Shown piece by piece: positions 36,904-45,358 of a stretch of DNA of 64,000 bases. Below the pieces are notes generated by a model. It searched no databases. It was given only the letters and a program-made list of their open reading frames with translations, and was not told where the DNA came from. This DNA is from Lachnospiraceae bacterium (lineage in GTDB: Bacteria > Bacillota > Clostridia > Lachnospirales > Lachnospiraceae). Position 1 is the stretch's first letter; every line of letters begins with the position of its first letter. Made by a program: the position numbers and the translations under genes. The stretch covers positions 116,869-180,868 of the forward strand of contig JAGAFR010000053.1 in NCBI GenBank assembly GCA_017612555.1, given 5' to 3'.

Positions 36904-38163
36904 TTATTTCGTTAACTCTTTTGCATCTATCACGTACGTTTTGTCGACACTTACTTCATTTGTCCTGATCAGTTCTCTCATGGCGCCGGAGTCGGCCTCA
37001 TCCTGCCCGTATGCATACCATTTTTCCACTTCAATGCCGTATCTTTCAAGGAATTCTCTCAGGGCATCGGCATTTTCCGCCGGGCCTCCTCCCACAAATG
37101 TAAGCGTTCCGTCGCTTTCCCGAAGAAGGTATCCCGCTGACGCTCCTGAATCGGGAACGAACTCATAGACGCTGCATCTGCTGTTCATATCCGACTGAAG
37201 ATTTACCGTGGCATCATACAGCTTGTTGATCTTGTTGTTGAGCACGAAAACTGCCGCCAGGATCGCAACCGCCAGTACTCCTACCGCTATCGCAAGATTT
37301 CTCGCATTGATTATCCTGTGTCTGTTCATATCCCATTCCTCCAAATATCCCTCATCTGTCTCTTCTGCCTTTTCTGCCTGCTCTTTCGGGCGTCCGCGAA
37401 GGTATATGACGATAAGAGCGGCTGCTATGCTTAAAACTCCGTAAACTATATACACCCCCGTTGAAAACCATGATAGCAGGAGTGTAAAAGGAATAAGTGC
37501 TTCGGACTGATATCCCCATATCGCAAGAGCTGCTGTGAAAACGGATGCGATCGCACCTACCTGCCTTCCGCACACCGTTTTTGCGACCGCAACAGGACAA
37601 ACGTTGTACAGGAAAATCATCGGTGCAGGGATCAGAGTGAAAATAACGGAAAGGGGATGAATGCCCGTAAGCGACGCAATGCATCCTATAAGCATCATCA
37701 TCGGATCCGAAACAGCCATACGTCCTGTATCATATACTCTTGTTGCGGCCAAAACAGGCCTTAACATTCCGATCCTGTCACTTTGATACAATATGACTGA
37801 GGCGATCTCAAATACCGTTATCAGTGCAAATATCATATACAACAGTATCTCTGTCTTTGTAATGCCTTCAAAATATCCGACGGACTTTATTCCCTGCCCG
37901 GCCGAGACAATATATGCTGCCACGGCAGTGCCAAATATCAATACTGCTGCAACCACCATACATATTGCCGGCGGCAGCGACAGTATCCCGCCGGCAAAAC
38001 ATGACAGGATCCCGATCAGTATCATCAGGCAGCCCCCCACCCCAAAGCGAAGCGATATCGACGGAGCACACCCGAGCTTTGTGACGAAGATATCCGACCA
38101 TTTCCCGGTAAGGAGGGCCGCGATACAGAATATGATGAACACTATCATACCGGTCATGATCAA
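36904..38163 (-). CDS. Membrane protein with a soluble C-terminal domain, unknown function
   Basis: About 419 residues: eight or so membrane helices (first 265), a cytoplasmic charged stretch (KEQAEKAEETDEGYLEEWD), another helix (LAIAVGVLAVAILAAVFVL), then about 110 outside residues including TLTFVGGGPAENADALREF. That last strand-Gly-Gly-Gly turn recalls metallo-beta-lactamase-like folds, but no HxHxDH motif is present. Best start is TTG at 38163: GGAGG lies 10 bases upstream and it overlaps the upstream stop as TTGA. ATG at 38157 and 38193 are alternatives. Not recognised. Confidence 0.6.
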   Translation of the reverse strand: MIMTGMIVFIIFCIAALLTGKWSDIFVTKLGCAPSISLRFGVGGCLMILIGILSCFAGGILSLPPAICMVVAAVLIFGTAVAAYIVSAGQGIKSVGYFEGITKTEILLYMIFALITVFEIASVILYQSDRIGMLRPVLAATRVYDTGRMAVSDPMMMLIGCIASLTGIHPLSVIFTLIPAPMIFLYNVCPVAVAKTVCGRQVGAIASVFTAALAIWGYQSEALIPFTLLLSWFSTGVYIVYGVLSIAAALIVIYLRGRPKEQAEKAEETDEGYLEEWDMNRHRIINARNLAIAVGVLAVAILAAVFVLNNKINKLYDATVNLQSDMNSRCSVYEFVPDSGASAGYLLRESDGTLTFVGGGPAENADALREFLERYGIEVEKWYAYGQDEADSGAMRELIRTNEVSVDKTYVIDAKELTK

Positions 38164-38822
38164 GGAGTGCTCACCTCCCTGTATACTGCGCATGTATCAT
38201 TCTCAAAGATAAGTGCATACCCGTATCTGTCCATAGGCATCTCGGGCCATATCCCTTTTGACAGCAGTACATACCCTGCATCTTTTCTCTTTGCCGCCTT
38301 TGCGACCTTACCTAGATCGGGATGGATCTTTTCAAGTTCTGTAAGACCGGCATCTTCATCTTCATGTATCATATTAAGCCGTGATGAATAAGCGGCAAGA
38401 CTTACATCCCACCCGGGCATCACAATAACGTTCGGGCGGTCATTTTCGGCTAGTATCGCATCTGCCGCTTCACAAAGATCCGGCTCAATATGCATGCCGT
38501 TTTCGGCACGCGTACAGAACTGCCTTGAAAACACATTGTCCCCCGAGATCGAAACGGCCAGTACGATGAACAGTGCCGAAAAAACAACAACTCCGATCTT
38601 CCCGACAGATTTTCCTTCCGAAGGAAGACACCTCTTCAAAAGAACCGCAAATGCGGCCCCTATCGTTGCCGGAACACTTAAAAGCAGAGGCAGATCATGA
38701 TCTTTTTCCCTGCCGGATCTTGCCACGACAAGAGCAGCCGCAAGGTAGAGAACTAGTACCGAGCCTGTTCCCACAAGAAGCCTGTGCTGTGAATATAGAT
38801 CATATAACAGCTCTCTGATCAT
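38160..38822 (-). CDS. Small membrane protein with an outside alpha/beta domain, unknown function
   Basis: This 220-residue protein has three hydrophobic helices in the first 95 residues (VGTGSVLVLYLAAALVV; LLLSVPATIGAAFAVLL; VVVFSALFIVLAV). The following 125 residues (NVIVMPGWDVSLAAYSSR ... GYVLLSKGIWPE ... CAVYREV) resemble the outside domain of the 34950-35843 protein in order of elements. It is probably the remains of, or partner to, a GT-C-type membrane enzyme. It overlaps its upstream neighbour by ATGA. Function unknown. Confidence 0.6.
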   Translation of the reverse strand: MIRELLYDLYSQHRLLVGTGSVLVLYLAAALVVARSGREKDHDLPLLLSVPATIGAAFAVLLKRCLPSEGKSVGKIGVVVFSALFIVLAVSISGDNVFSRQFCTRAENGMHIEPDLCEAADAILAENDRPNVIVMPGWDVSLAAYSSRLNMIHEDEDAGLTELEKIHPDLGKVAKAAKRKDAGYVLLSKGIWPEMPMDRYGYALIFENDTCAVYREVSTP

Positions 38823-40273
38823 GACGATTCCTTATCTTTATCTTTTGTCAGATGCATTAAAACCGCAAATATCATATAAAAATACGACATTATGTAAACC
38901 GGAAAATAGTATTTAAAATAGGACGCCGGTGCCAGAACCAGCACGATGAACCAATGTGCCGCAAGTCCTCCGAATACGAACAGATCGAACCAGTCTCTTT
39001 TGACCAGGCAATATATGAGCGCTGCCATCATGAACACTACCGGTATGAACAGGTTGTATGCGACTGTCTTGACAACGCTTACCGCAAAAGAAGCAAGGTC
39101 CTTGATCCCGGCTCCGGAATAAGTGATATGATAGGGTAATGCTGCATAACAGAAAGCTCCCCATCTTGTCCTTGCAAAAACATCGGGATTGCCGATGAAT
39201 ATGCGCTTCAGCGCCTGTGAATAATCCAAAAACTCCTTATCACCCGCCTCCGGTCTTACCCCGATGAATCCATCCTTATACAGTATCAGGACATCCTCAT
39301 AGTTGATATCCCCGTAATGCTCATTAATATCGGCTATAACATCAAGCGACAGATATTTATCCACCGTCTCAAGGTCTTCTTTGTTCTTTTCCGTATCAAG
39401 TCCGTTCCTGTACATGTTCGTGATCGTATATGCATAGAACGGCTTCATCCTGTCATTTGCCGCAGAATCAACGCCGTTTACGCCCATCCCGTTCTGAGGT
39501 ATCCACAGGACATACTGGATGGCCATATACAGGACCAGAACGGTGATCACAGGCCTTATACCGCGAAGGCGCGGGTACGCCATGAACATAAGCACCGGAA
39601 CAAGCACGAGCATGTAAATGCCCTCTGTTCTCCATTGGGTCAGTACAGCTCCCGCAAACAGTAAAAGGATCGCCCCCGTGTACGTTATGTCCTTCTTCTC
39701 CAGCCGGTCGAATATGATCTTTACGAAAAACGCAAGGTATATAAGGAAATATACCGGAAGCCTGTGTGCACTTGTTGTATACGCTATAACCGGATAGAGG
39801 AGGAACAGTATGTACATAAGAGATCCCGCCTTCTTTCCGAAGTATTCCCGTGACCTCCACGTACAGTATCCCACGACAAAGAATTCAATTATGACCTTCA
39901 TTATTATCGGTCCGTAAGTAAACGGGAAGATCATAAGCGAGACTATATAAAAATACACGGTCATGTAGTTAAACCACGTATCATGGATCAGATTCGTGGC
40001 ATCATTTAATATGGAGTATTCATCATTTGTGAGGTACCCCGCCGGAAGCTTGATAAAAAGCACCGCAACTATAACGGGAAGATAGGGGAGCGCACACTTT
40101 ATCACCCCAAGAAGCCTTGTATGATACTCATTTTTCAGGAAAATGAGCGTTATGACAGAGTATATCACGACCAGCAACAGAACGATGGCAAGTACCCTGC
40201 ATATCACAAGATCGGTCATAGCCGTCATGTATCTGCTGTCGGTCTGCTCCGGAAAAACAAACATACGATCCAT
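38819..40273 (-). CDS. GT-C-type membrane glycosyltransferase-like protein
   Basis: This 484-residue protein has about twelve membrane helices. After helix 2 the first outside loop reads LTNDEYSILNDATNL, with the Asp-Glu pair expected of GT-C enzymes that use polyprenyl-phosphate sugars as donors. TSAHRLPVYFL and a large loop (about 265-365) follow. It is the first gene of region B, with GGTGG 7 bases before its ATG, and its mRNA leader carries a perfect inverted repeat. It could decorate the polysaccharide outside the membrane, perhaps using a product of the DPM1-like enzyme at 63133-63894; this is inference. Confidence 0.65.
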   Translation of the reverse strand: MDRMFVFPEQTDSRYMTAMTDLVICRVLAIVLLLVVIYSVITLIFLKNEYHTRLLGVIKCALPYLPVIVAVLFIKLPAGYLTNDEYSILNDATNLIHDTWFNYMTVYFYIVSLMIFPFTYGPIIMKVIIEFFVVGYCTWRSREYFGKKAGSLMYILFLLYPVIAYTTSAHRLPVYFLIYLAFFVKIIFDRLEKKDITYTGAILLLFAGAVLTQWRTEGIYMLVLVPVLMFMAYPRLRGIRPVITVLVLYMAIQYVLWIPQNGMGVNGVDSAANDRMKPFYAYTITNMYRNGLDTEKNKEDLETVDKYLSLDVIADINEHYGDINYEDVLILYKDGFIGVRPEAGDKEFLDYSQALKRIFIGNPDVFARTRWGAFCYAALPYHITYSGAGIKDLASFAVSVVKTVAYNLFIPVVFMMAALIYCLVKRDWFDLFVFGGLAAHWFIVLVLAPASYFKYYFPVYIMSYFYMIFAVLMHLTKDKDKESS

Positions 40274-40288
40274 AATAAATCCACCGGT

Positions 40289-40312
40289 TTTGTGTCAAAA
40301 ACAGGACACAAA
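40289..40312 (-). promoter_or_regulatory. Perfect 8-bp inverted repeat in the leader of region B (operator or RNA hairpin)
   Basis: TTTGTGTC (40289-40296) and GACACAAA (40305-40312) with an 8-base centre. It lies between the predicted transcript start of region B (about 40330) and its SD, and a few bases behind the rmlD -35. It may bind a repressor or fold in RNA. Confidence 0.5.
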
Positions 40313-40315
40313 CAA

Positions 40316-40344
40316 TTGCAATTAAAACCAATGATAAGTATACT
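40316..40344 (+). promoter_or_regulatory. rmlD promoter
   Basis: TTGCAA (40316-40321), 17 bases, TATACT (40339-40344). Predicted transcript start near 40351, giving a leader of about 77 bases. Same -35 and spacing as the region A promoter. Confidence 0.7.
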
Positions 40345-40366
40345 ATATTTTGTAGTCACAAGTAAA
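40337..40366 (-). promoter_or_regulatory. Divergent promoter for region B, sharing the -10 palindrome with rmlD
   Basis: On the minus strand, TTTACT (40366-40361), 18 bases, TATACT (40342-40337). The -10 overlaps that of rmlD in the palindrome AGTATACT (40337-40344), so one site can be opened in either direction. Confidence 0.5.
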
Positions 40367-40376
40367 CTCTATTAGG

Positions 40377-40402
40377 ATCTGACTCAAAATATCGTATCAG
40401 AT
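40377..40402 (+). repeat. Inverted repeat in the rmlD leader
   Basis: ATCTGA (40377-40382) and TCAGAT (40397-40402) are separated by 14 bases, just upstream of the rmlD SD (AAGGAG, 8 bases before the ATG). Possible operator; six-base arms may be chance. Confidence 0.3.
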
Positions 40403-40427
40403 GTGACCGACAAAAGGAGCAAACAAC

Positions 40428-41294
40428 ATGAAGAAGATACTCATAACCGGAAGCAACGGACAACTGGGGCGCGCAGTCAACGAATTGTGCGATGGCAGCC
40501 GATATGAACTGATCAACACCGATTTTGGGATCGACGGGATCACGCATCTTGATATAACGGATCAGAACGCCGTTCTTGAGATCTGCCGGCAGATCAAGCC
40601 CTATGCGATAATCAACTGCGCGGCTCATACGAATGTGGACGCATGCGAAGTCCAGGTGGACAGTGCATACAAAATAAATGCGCTCGGACCGCGCAATCTA
40701 GCGATAGCCTCAGCGGAAACAGGCGCAAAGCTTGTTCATATATCGACCGATTATGTGTTTGCCGGTGACGGGGATCACCCTTATATCGAATTTGACAAGC
40801 CTGCCCCCAAGGCAATGTACGGCAAAACAAAGCTTGCCGGCGAGGAGTTTGTAAAACAGTTTGCTAAAAACTGGTTCATTATCCGTACAGCATGGCTGTA
40901 CGGTGACGGCAAGAACTTTGTCCGCACGATGCTTAACCTTTCAAAAACGCATGAAGAGTTAAACGTTGTGAACGATCAGATCGGATCTCCCACATGCGCA
41001 GATGAGCTGGCAAGAGCCATATTCTCTCTTATCGATACCGAGAATTACGGACTGTTTCACGGGACATGTGAAGGAAAATGCTCATGGGCTGATTTTACAA
41101 AAGAGATATTCAGACTTGCGAATGTAAAGACAAAGGTCAATCCGGTAACAAGCAAACAGTACAAGGAAATGAACCCCGCATCTGCCGACAGGCCCGCATA
41201 TTCCGTTCTGGAAAACTACATGTTAAAGCTCACCGGAGGATATATGTTTGCGGATTGGGAAAAAGCCATAGCTCAGTATATCTCCAAAATGTGA
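40428..41294 (+). CDS. rmlD: dTDP-4-dehydrorhamnose reductase RmlD
   Basis: Last step of dTDP-L-rhamnose synthesis: reduces the 4-keto group. SDR of 288 residues with ITGSNGQLGRAV at the N-terminus, INCAAHTNVDACE, STDYVFAGDGDHPYIE and the catalytic YGKTKLAGE (YxxxK). RTAWLYGDGKNFVRTM is also typical. It is the only gene on the plus strand, with its own promoter and a good SD, apart from rmlA/rmlB at the far end of region A. Its stop is 5 bases from the convergent stop of the next gene. Confidence 0.95.
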   Translation: MKKILITGSNGQLGRAVNELCDGSRYELINTDFGIDGITHLDITDQNAVLEICRQIKPYAIINCAAHTNVDACEVQVDSAYKINALGPRNLAIASAETGAKLVHISTDYVFAGDGDHPYIEFDKPAPKAMYGKTKLAGEEFVKQFAKNWFIIRTAWLYGDGKNFVRTMLNLSKTHEELNVVNDQIGSPTCADELARAIFSLIDTENYGLFHGTCEGKCSWADFTKEIFRLANVKTKVNPVTSKQYKEMNPASADRPAYSVLENYMLKLTGGYMFADWEKAIAQYISKM

Positions 41295-41299
41295 GCGCT

Positions 41300-41782
41300 T
41301 TATTTCCAGATCAGATGCAACACGACGGCAATGATGATACCGAGTGCAGCTCCCGTCTGTACCTGCAGGGGAGTATGACCTATGAGCTCTTTGAGCTTAT
41401 CATGTGAGAACCTGGGCGGATTGTCCTTGAGCTTTGCAAAGTACTCCATGAGCTCGTTGAGTATCACAGCCTGATTGCCGGTCTCTCTTCTGACTCCGCT
41501 GGCATCAACCATTACAACGATCGCAAATATAACGGCAAATGCGAATTCGAATGACCCCACTCCTATGACAAAAGCGGTCATTGTCGCCAGCGCACACACT
41601 GTAGATGCATGGGAGCTCGGCATGCCGCCGTTACCCGAGAACAATCTCCTCAAACTGAACGTGTGATCCATGAACGCTTCTATGATCGCCTTGATGATCT
41701 GGGCTATGAAGTACCCGAGGAATGCCGTTACAAGTATTTTATTTGACAGTATCTGTTGTATTATATCCACTATGTTCACCAT
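41300..41782 (-). CDS. DUF212 / divergent PAP2-family membrane protein
   Basis: This 160-residue protein has about four membrane helices. GNGGMPSSHASTVCALAT carries the PAP2-like Pro-Ser-Ser-His motif and DASGVRRETGNQA the paired basic site typical of the DUF212 group. Related PAP2 enzymes remove phosphate from lipids such as undecaprenyl pyrophosphate, but no activity has been firmly set for this group. The ATG follows the terminator hairpin of ptsH directly; its SD (GGAG, 8 bases upstream) lies in the hairpin's second arm. Confidence 0.9.
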   Translation of the reverse strand: MVNIVDIIQQILSNKILVTAFLGYFIAQIIKAIIEAFMDHTFSLRRLFSGNGGMPSSHASTVCALATMTAFVIGVGSFEFAFAVIFAIVVMVDASGVRRETGNQAVILNELMEYFAKLKDNPPRFSHDKLKELIGHTPLQVQTGAALGIIIAVVLHLIWK

Positions 41783-41810
41783 AAAAAAGGCTCCGCTTAT
41801 GCGGAGCCTT
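41783..41810 (-). terminator. Intrinsic terminator after ptsH, with the next gene's SD inside the stem
   Basis: On the minus strand, AAGGCTCCGC, loop ATAA, GCGGAGCCTT, then a T tract (41788-41783) that overlaps the stem's last two T, ending right before the ATG of the DUF212 gene. The stem is a perfect 10 bp and begins 5 bases after the ptsH stop. GGAG in the second arm is the likely SD of the next gene. Confidence 0.85.
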
Positions 41811-41815
41811 ATGAT

Positions 41816-42079
41816 CTATTCACCTAAGCCGCTGTCTACTGCATTTATGAGGGCCTGTAATGCTTCTGCTTCATCATCGCCGTCACATGTAAACTCAATC
41901 TCGTCCCCGCATTTGACACATGCACCGAGCACACTGAGAACGCTCTTTGCATTTGCGGTACTCTCACGGAATGAAAATGTGATAAGAGACTTGTACTTCA
42001 TAGCTTCTTTACACAATATTCCGGCCGGTCTTAAATGCAGACCCGTAGGGTTCTTAATGACAACCCTCTGACTAACCAT
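41816..42079 (-). CDS. ptsH: Phosphocarrier protein HPr
   Basis: Small (87-residue) phosphotransferase-system carrier that passes phosphate from enzyme I to sugar-specific EIIA proteins. The NPTGLHLRPAG segment puts the active His at position 15, and NAKSVLSVLG puts Ser at 46, the HPr-kinase target used in carbon catabolite control in Gram-positive bacteria. It has its own promoter, a strong SD (AAGGA, 5 bases from the ATG) and a terminator. No ptsI lies beside it. Confidence 0.95.
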   Translation of the reverse strand: MVSQRVVIKNPTGLHLRPAGILCKEAMKYKSLITFSFRESTANAKSVLSVLGACVKCGDEIEFTCDGDDEAEALQALINAVDSGLGE

Positions 42080-42124
42080 AAGAGTCCTTCCTCCATTCTA
42101 TATAGTGAAACCCCTAACAGAAGA

Positions 42125-42153
42125 ATTATACCACCAACATTTCAAAACCACAA
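42125..42153 (-). promoter_or_regulatory. ptsH promoter, extended -10
   Basis: On the minus strand, TTGTGG (42153-42148), 17 bases, TATAAT (42130-42125) preceded by TGG (extended -10). About 45 bases to the ptsH ATG. It lies directly after the cdaR stop; no terminator is seen between them. Confidence 0.75.
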
Positions 42154-42156
42154 GAT

Positions 42157-43500
42157 TTACTCTCCGATCGCAGCGCCCGCCGTGGGCATCACTGCCTGCG
42201 ATTCCGTTTCGGATTGATCGCCGACATGATTGACTACGACCAGAAGGGTTACCGGATTGGACAGACTCACTCCGGCAGGAAGATCGAATAAGACATTTGC
42301 ATCATTTTCGCCCACGGTAACGGGTGCATCTGCCGCAGCCGTATTCCTCGGAGTAAGGGCTGTCGCATCGATCCTGCATATAGCCAGATCTCCGCTGTAT
42401 CTTTCATATGCATCGCCTATACCCTGGATCTCTACCGGGAATGTGGATCCGATATCAACTATGCTTACCGAATATCCCTCGGGAACATTCTCGATCGTCA
42501 CGTTTGAAAGAGGAACATCTATTGTCTTGTGCTGGTTCTCGTCTATCCCTACCTTGACCCTCACATTCGTATCAAATTCCGGGTCTGCGAATATGACACC
42601 GGTAGGAAGATAATCCGCTATGCTGACGTTGACCGTAACATCCGATGTAGCCCCGTCAACAGACACTTCATCTGCCGGGATATAGATCACTTCCATGTCA
42701 TCGAAGTTCTCACCTTTTCCGGCTATGAGCACACTGTCAGGTTCCGTGATGACCACGCCGGTAGTACCGAAGCCGGCTGATGGAGTACCGGAGAATCCGC
42801 TGTTTATAGGGATCACCTTGGTCGAATATATGATATATTTTATCTCAGTAACGGTTCTGGACAGTACGATCCTCTCGTCATCTATCCGGTCTCCCTCCGC
42901 ATCGCACGCAAACAACGGCTCGGTTATCGTAAAGTCCCTGCTGATGCCGCTGATATCCGCAACAGCCATCACCTTATCTATCAGCGAGATCACGGATTCG
43001 GGACCGCTGACATTGACCGTTGATATGGCGTTCTCGGCTCTTGCAAGAAGATACCCTTCCGCCGGATGACCTTCAGCACCTACCGAAACAGGAACTTCTT
43101 TACTTACAAGATTTTCTATCGTAAGCTTCAGATTGGCACTTCTTGTCGTAACGGAATCGATCCTGTCCGAATATCTGGTACTCTTTACCTCTATAGGAAC
43201 GGTGTCGGCTGCAGTAAGTGAGCGCAGGTCCGCCGTAGCCTTGATATAATCCCTGCTCATCAGATCTATCACCGATCGGTGGGCCGTTACAACTACATTG
43301 ATAGTCCCGGAATCCCCGGGTATCTCATAACACTTGTTCTGTGAAGTAAGAACATCATCATTGAGTATTTCGACCGATACACCCGTATATGTCTTACTGA
43401 TGATCGGATCATCCACATTGACGACCACAAGCCACAAGACAAATGCACCGAGAATGGATACTATCTTAAGGCCGAGGTTTTTTGTAAGTAAGCTTCTCAT
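42157..43500 (-). CDS. cdaR: YbbR-domain protein CdaR, regulator of CdaA
   Basis: This 447-residue protein has one N-terminal membrane helix (about 9-26, LGLKIVSILGAFVLWLVVV) and an outside part of repeated YbbR beta domains. Each repeat has the pattern of a Val-Pro-rich strand followed by sxVxVxGxxxxI (for example VNVSGPESVISLID). CdaR tunes the diadenylate cyclase encoded just upstream, with which it overlaps by ATGA. In many Bacillota glmM follows; here ptsH follows instead. Confidence 0.92.
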   Translation of the reverse strand: MRSLLTKNLGLKIVSILGAFVLWLVVVNVDDPIISKTYTGVSVEILNDDVLTSQNKCYEIPGDSGTINVVVTAHRSVIDLMSRDYIKATADLRSLTAADTVPIEVKSTRYSDRIDSVTTRSANLKLTIENLVSKEVPVSVGAEGHPAEGYLLARAENAISTVNVSGPESVISLIDKVMAVADISGISRDFTITEPLFACDAEGDRIDDERIVLSRTVTEIKYIIYSTKVIPINSGFSGTPSAGFGTTGVVITEPDSVLIAGKGENFDDMEVIYIPADEVSVDGATSDVTVNVSIADYLPTGVIFADPEFDTNVRVKVGIDENQHKTIDVPLSNVTIENVPEGYSVSIVDIGSTFPVEIQGIGDAYERYSGDLAICRIDATALTPRNTAAADAPVTVGENDANVLFDLPAGVSLSNPVTLLVVVNHVGDQSETESQAVMPTAGAAIGE

Positions 43501-44375
43501 CTTTCGGCCTTTCTCTTAAACAGGCGAAGAGATTTCTTCTCTTCAAAGGTTTTGCCCTGGATCATCCCAAGCATTTCCCGCAGTTCATCCATGTCAACAT
43601 TTCTCGACAGATTTCCCTCATATGCCACCGATACCCTTCCGGTCTCCTCAGATACTATTACGGTCATTGAATCGGTCACTTCCGATATGCCTACACCGGC
43701 ACGGTGTCTCGTTCCGAGTTCCTTGGATAGTGCCATATTCTCAGACAGCGGGAGATAACATGTTGCGGAAACGATCCTGTTTCCCTGTACTATGACCGCT
43801 CCGTCATGAAGCGGTGTATTATGTTCAAAGATATTGATGAGGAGCTGACTCGATATTTCCGCATCCAGCCTGATGCCCGTATTCTCATAATCGGTCAGAG
43901 AGTCATTCTGTCCTATGACAATGAGCGCTCCTGTTTTGGATCTTCCCATTTCAAACGATCCTCTTACGATCTCGTTTATAGTTTCATCCGAGAATCTCTC
44001 TCCGATCATTCTGTTGTCAAACTGGAAAATAGAGGAGAGAACAACTTTTCGTCTTCCGAGCTGCTCCAATGCTTTACGAAGTTCCGGCTGAAATACGACT
44101 ACCATAGCCGTTACCGCAACACCGAATACGTTCTTGGCTATCCACAATATGGTGGTCATCGAAAACATAGCCGCGACCATGACAAATACAAGTATGATCA
44201 CTATACCCTTAAGCAGTGACCACGCTTTTGATTCCTTGATCCATGCAAGGACCCTGTACAACAGAACGGAGATGATCAGTATCTCCACAAGATCCGTCCA
44301 CTTGATGGACGGGAGAGAAAGCCATGTAACATACCGTTCTATAAATGCGGTTATGGATTCAATGATTTCCGACAT
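43497..44375 (-). CDS. cdaA: Diadenylate cyclase CdaA (makes c-di-AMP)
   Basis: Joins two ATP into cyclic di-AMP, which controls potassium and osmolyte balance and cell-wall state. This 292-residue protein has three membrane helices in the first 95 residues, then the DAC domain with DGAVIVQGNRI (DGA near 190) and GTRHRAGVG (RHR near 222), both essential motifs. The start shares one base with the upstream stop (TAATG). It is membrane-bound and partnered with CdaR. Confidence 0.96.
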   Translation of the reverse strand: MSEIIESITAFIERYVTWLSLPSIKWTDLVEILIISVLLYRVLAWIKESKAWSLLKGIVIILVFVMVAAMFSMTTILWIAKNVFGVAVTAMVVVFQPELRKALEQLGRRKVVLSSIFQFDNRMIGERFSDETINEIVRGSFEMGRSKTGALIVIGQNDSLTDYENTGIRLDAEISSQLLINIFEHNTPLHDGAVIVQGNRIVSATCYLPLSENMALSKELGTRHRAGVGISEVTDSMTVIVSEETGRVSVAYEGNLSRNVDMDELREMLGMIQGKTFEEKKSLRLFKRKAER

Positions 44376-45355
44376 TAATCCTCATCCTCGTCATCAAAAT
44401 CATCGTCATCGTGACGTGAAGTATGACGTCTTACTCTGACGGCAGGTGCCTCCAGAGTGATCTTAGGTATCGCCTTGACATAGTAATAATACTCGTCATC
44501 CTCAAACTGGACGTATTCCGCCCGTGAATAATCAACGTTAAATATGAAGAATTGAAGCACCAGAACAATGATCGCCGAGAAGAACAGACTGAGTATCGCT
44601 CCTCCTATACCCACATCCGCATCAAGTACCGCAGATGACACAAGAAGGACCACAAAACATGTGATGATCCCGGCTCCCAGTGCTATCTGCCATGAATAAT
44701 TGATCTTGAGCCTCCTGATCAGATATACGGCGATGATCGTTGCGGCAAAAGTCACGATCATGGCGATCATGACATCGTTCTTAAGTATCCCATCTATAAC
44801 AGTCTTGAATCCGCCCAGCATACTTTCAACGTCAATATCCGACAGACCACCTCCCGAAGAAAGCGCATCCTGATGCTCACTTACATAATGTAGGATGTAA
44901 TATACGGCCGTTCCGCACCCGACGGAGATACATGAGATCGGACTTCCCACAAAACCCATGGCAAGAGGGATCACATATGGTATATGCATCGCAAATGCAA
45001 CCGGCGTCAAAATAACAACAATGGCATCTGACGGTGTGAACCTGAAGTATAGCGCATACATAATGATAAAGATGAACAATACCACTATCGCACATTCAAG
45101 CGAAAGGGCGTACATATGCGCAACTATCACAAAGCCGGCAAGCAGCACGATCACGTTCGTCGGCATGAATGAGCACAGCAGAGAAAGGATCAGCACGATC
45201 GCGGGATTCTTGAGCTTTGACATGAATCCCACACTGCTTCCGATAAATATCAGCGCAAAAAGCATGGCCAGGAACTTCAGAACCGGGACTATATATGCTT
45301 CGAACTTCGTATAAAATCTCGTCAATTGCTGTTTGACTATCAGTAATGACTCCAT
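44375..45355 (-). CDS. Uncharacterised multi-helix membrane protein with an acidic tail
   Basis: This 326-residue protein has about eight or nine membrane helices, with a short loop (SEHQDALSSGGGLSDIDVESM) between the two halves, each of which has similar helix spacing. The C-terminal 65 residues are cytoplasmic and end in a run of Asp/Glu (HDDDDFDDEDED). No transporter or enzyme motif is recognised. It sits between a small two-helix protein and cdaA in a tightly packed operon, so a link to the cell envelope or c-di-AMP is possible but unproven. Confidence 0.75.
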   Translation of the reverse strand: MESLLIVKQQLTRFYTKFEAYIVPVLKFLAMLFALIFIGSSVGFMSKLKNPAIVLILSLLCSFMPTNVIVLLAGFVIVAHMYALSLECAIVVLFIFIIMYALYFRFTPSDAIVVILTPVAFAMHIPYVIPLAMGFVGSPISCISVGCGTAVYYILHYVSEHQDALSSGGGLSDIDVESMLGGFKTVIDGILKNDVMIAMIVTFAATIIAVYLIRRLKINYSWQIALGAGIITCFVVLLVSSAVLDADVGIGGAILSLFFSAIIVLVLQFFIFNVDYSRAEYVQFEDDEYYYYVKAIPKITLEAPAVRVRRHTSRHDDDDFDDEDED

Positions 45356-45358
45356 ATT

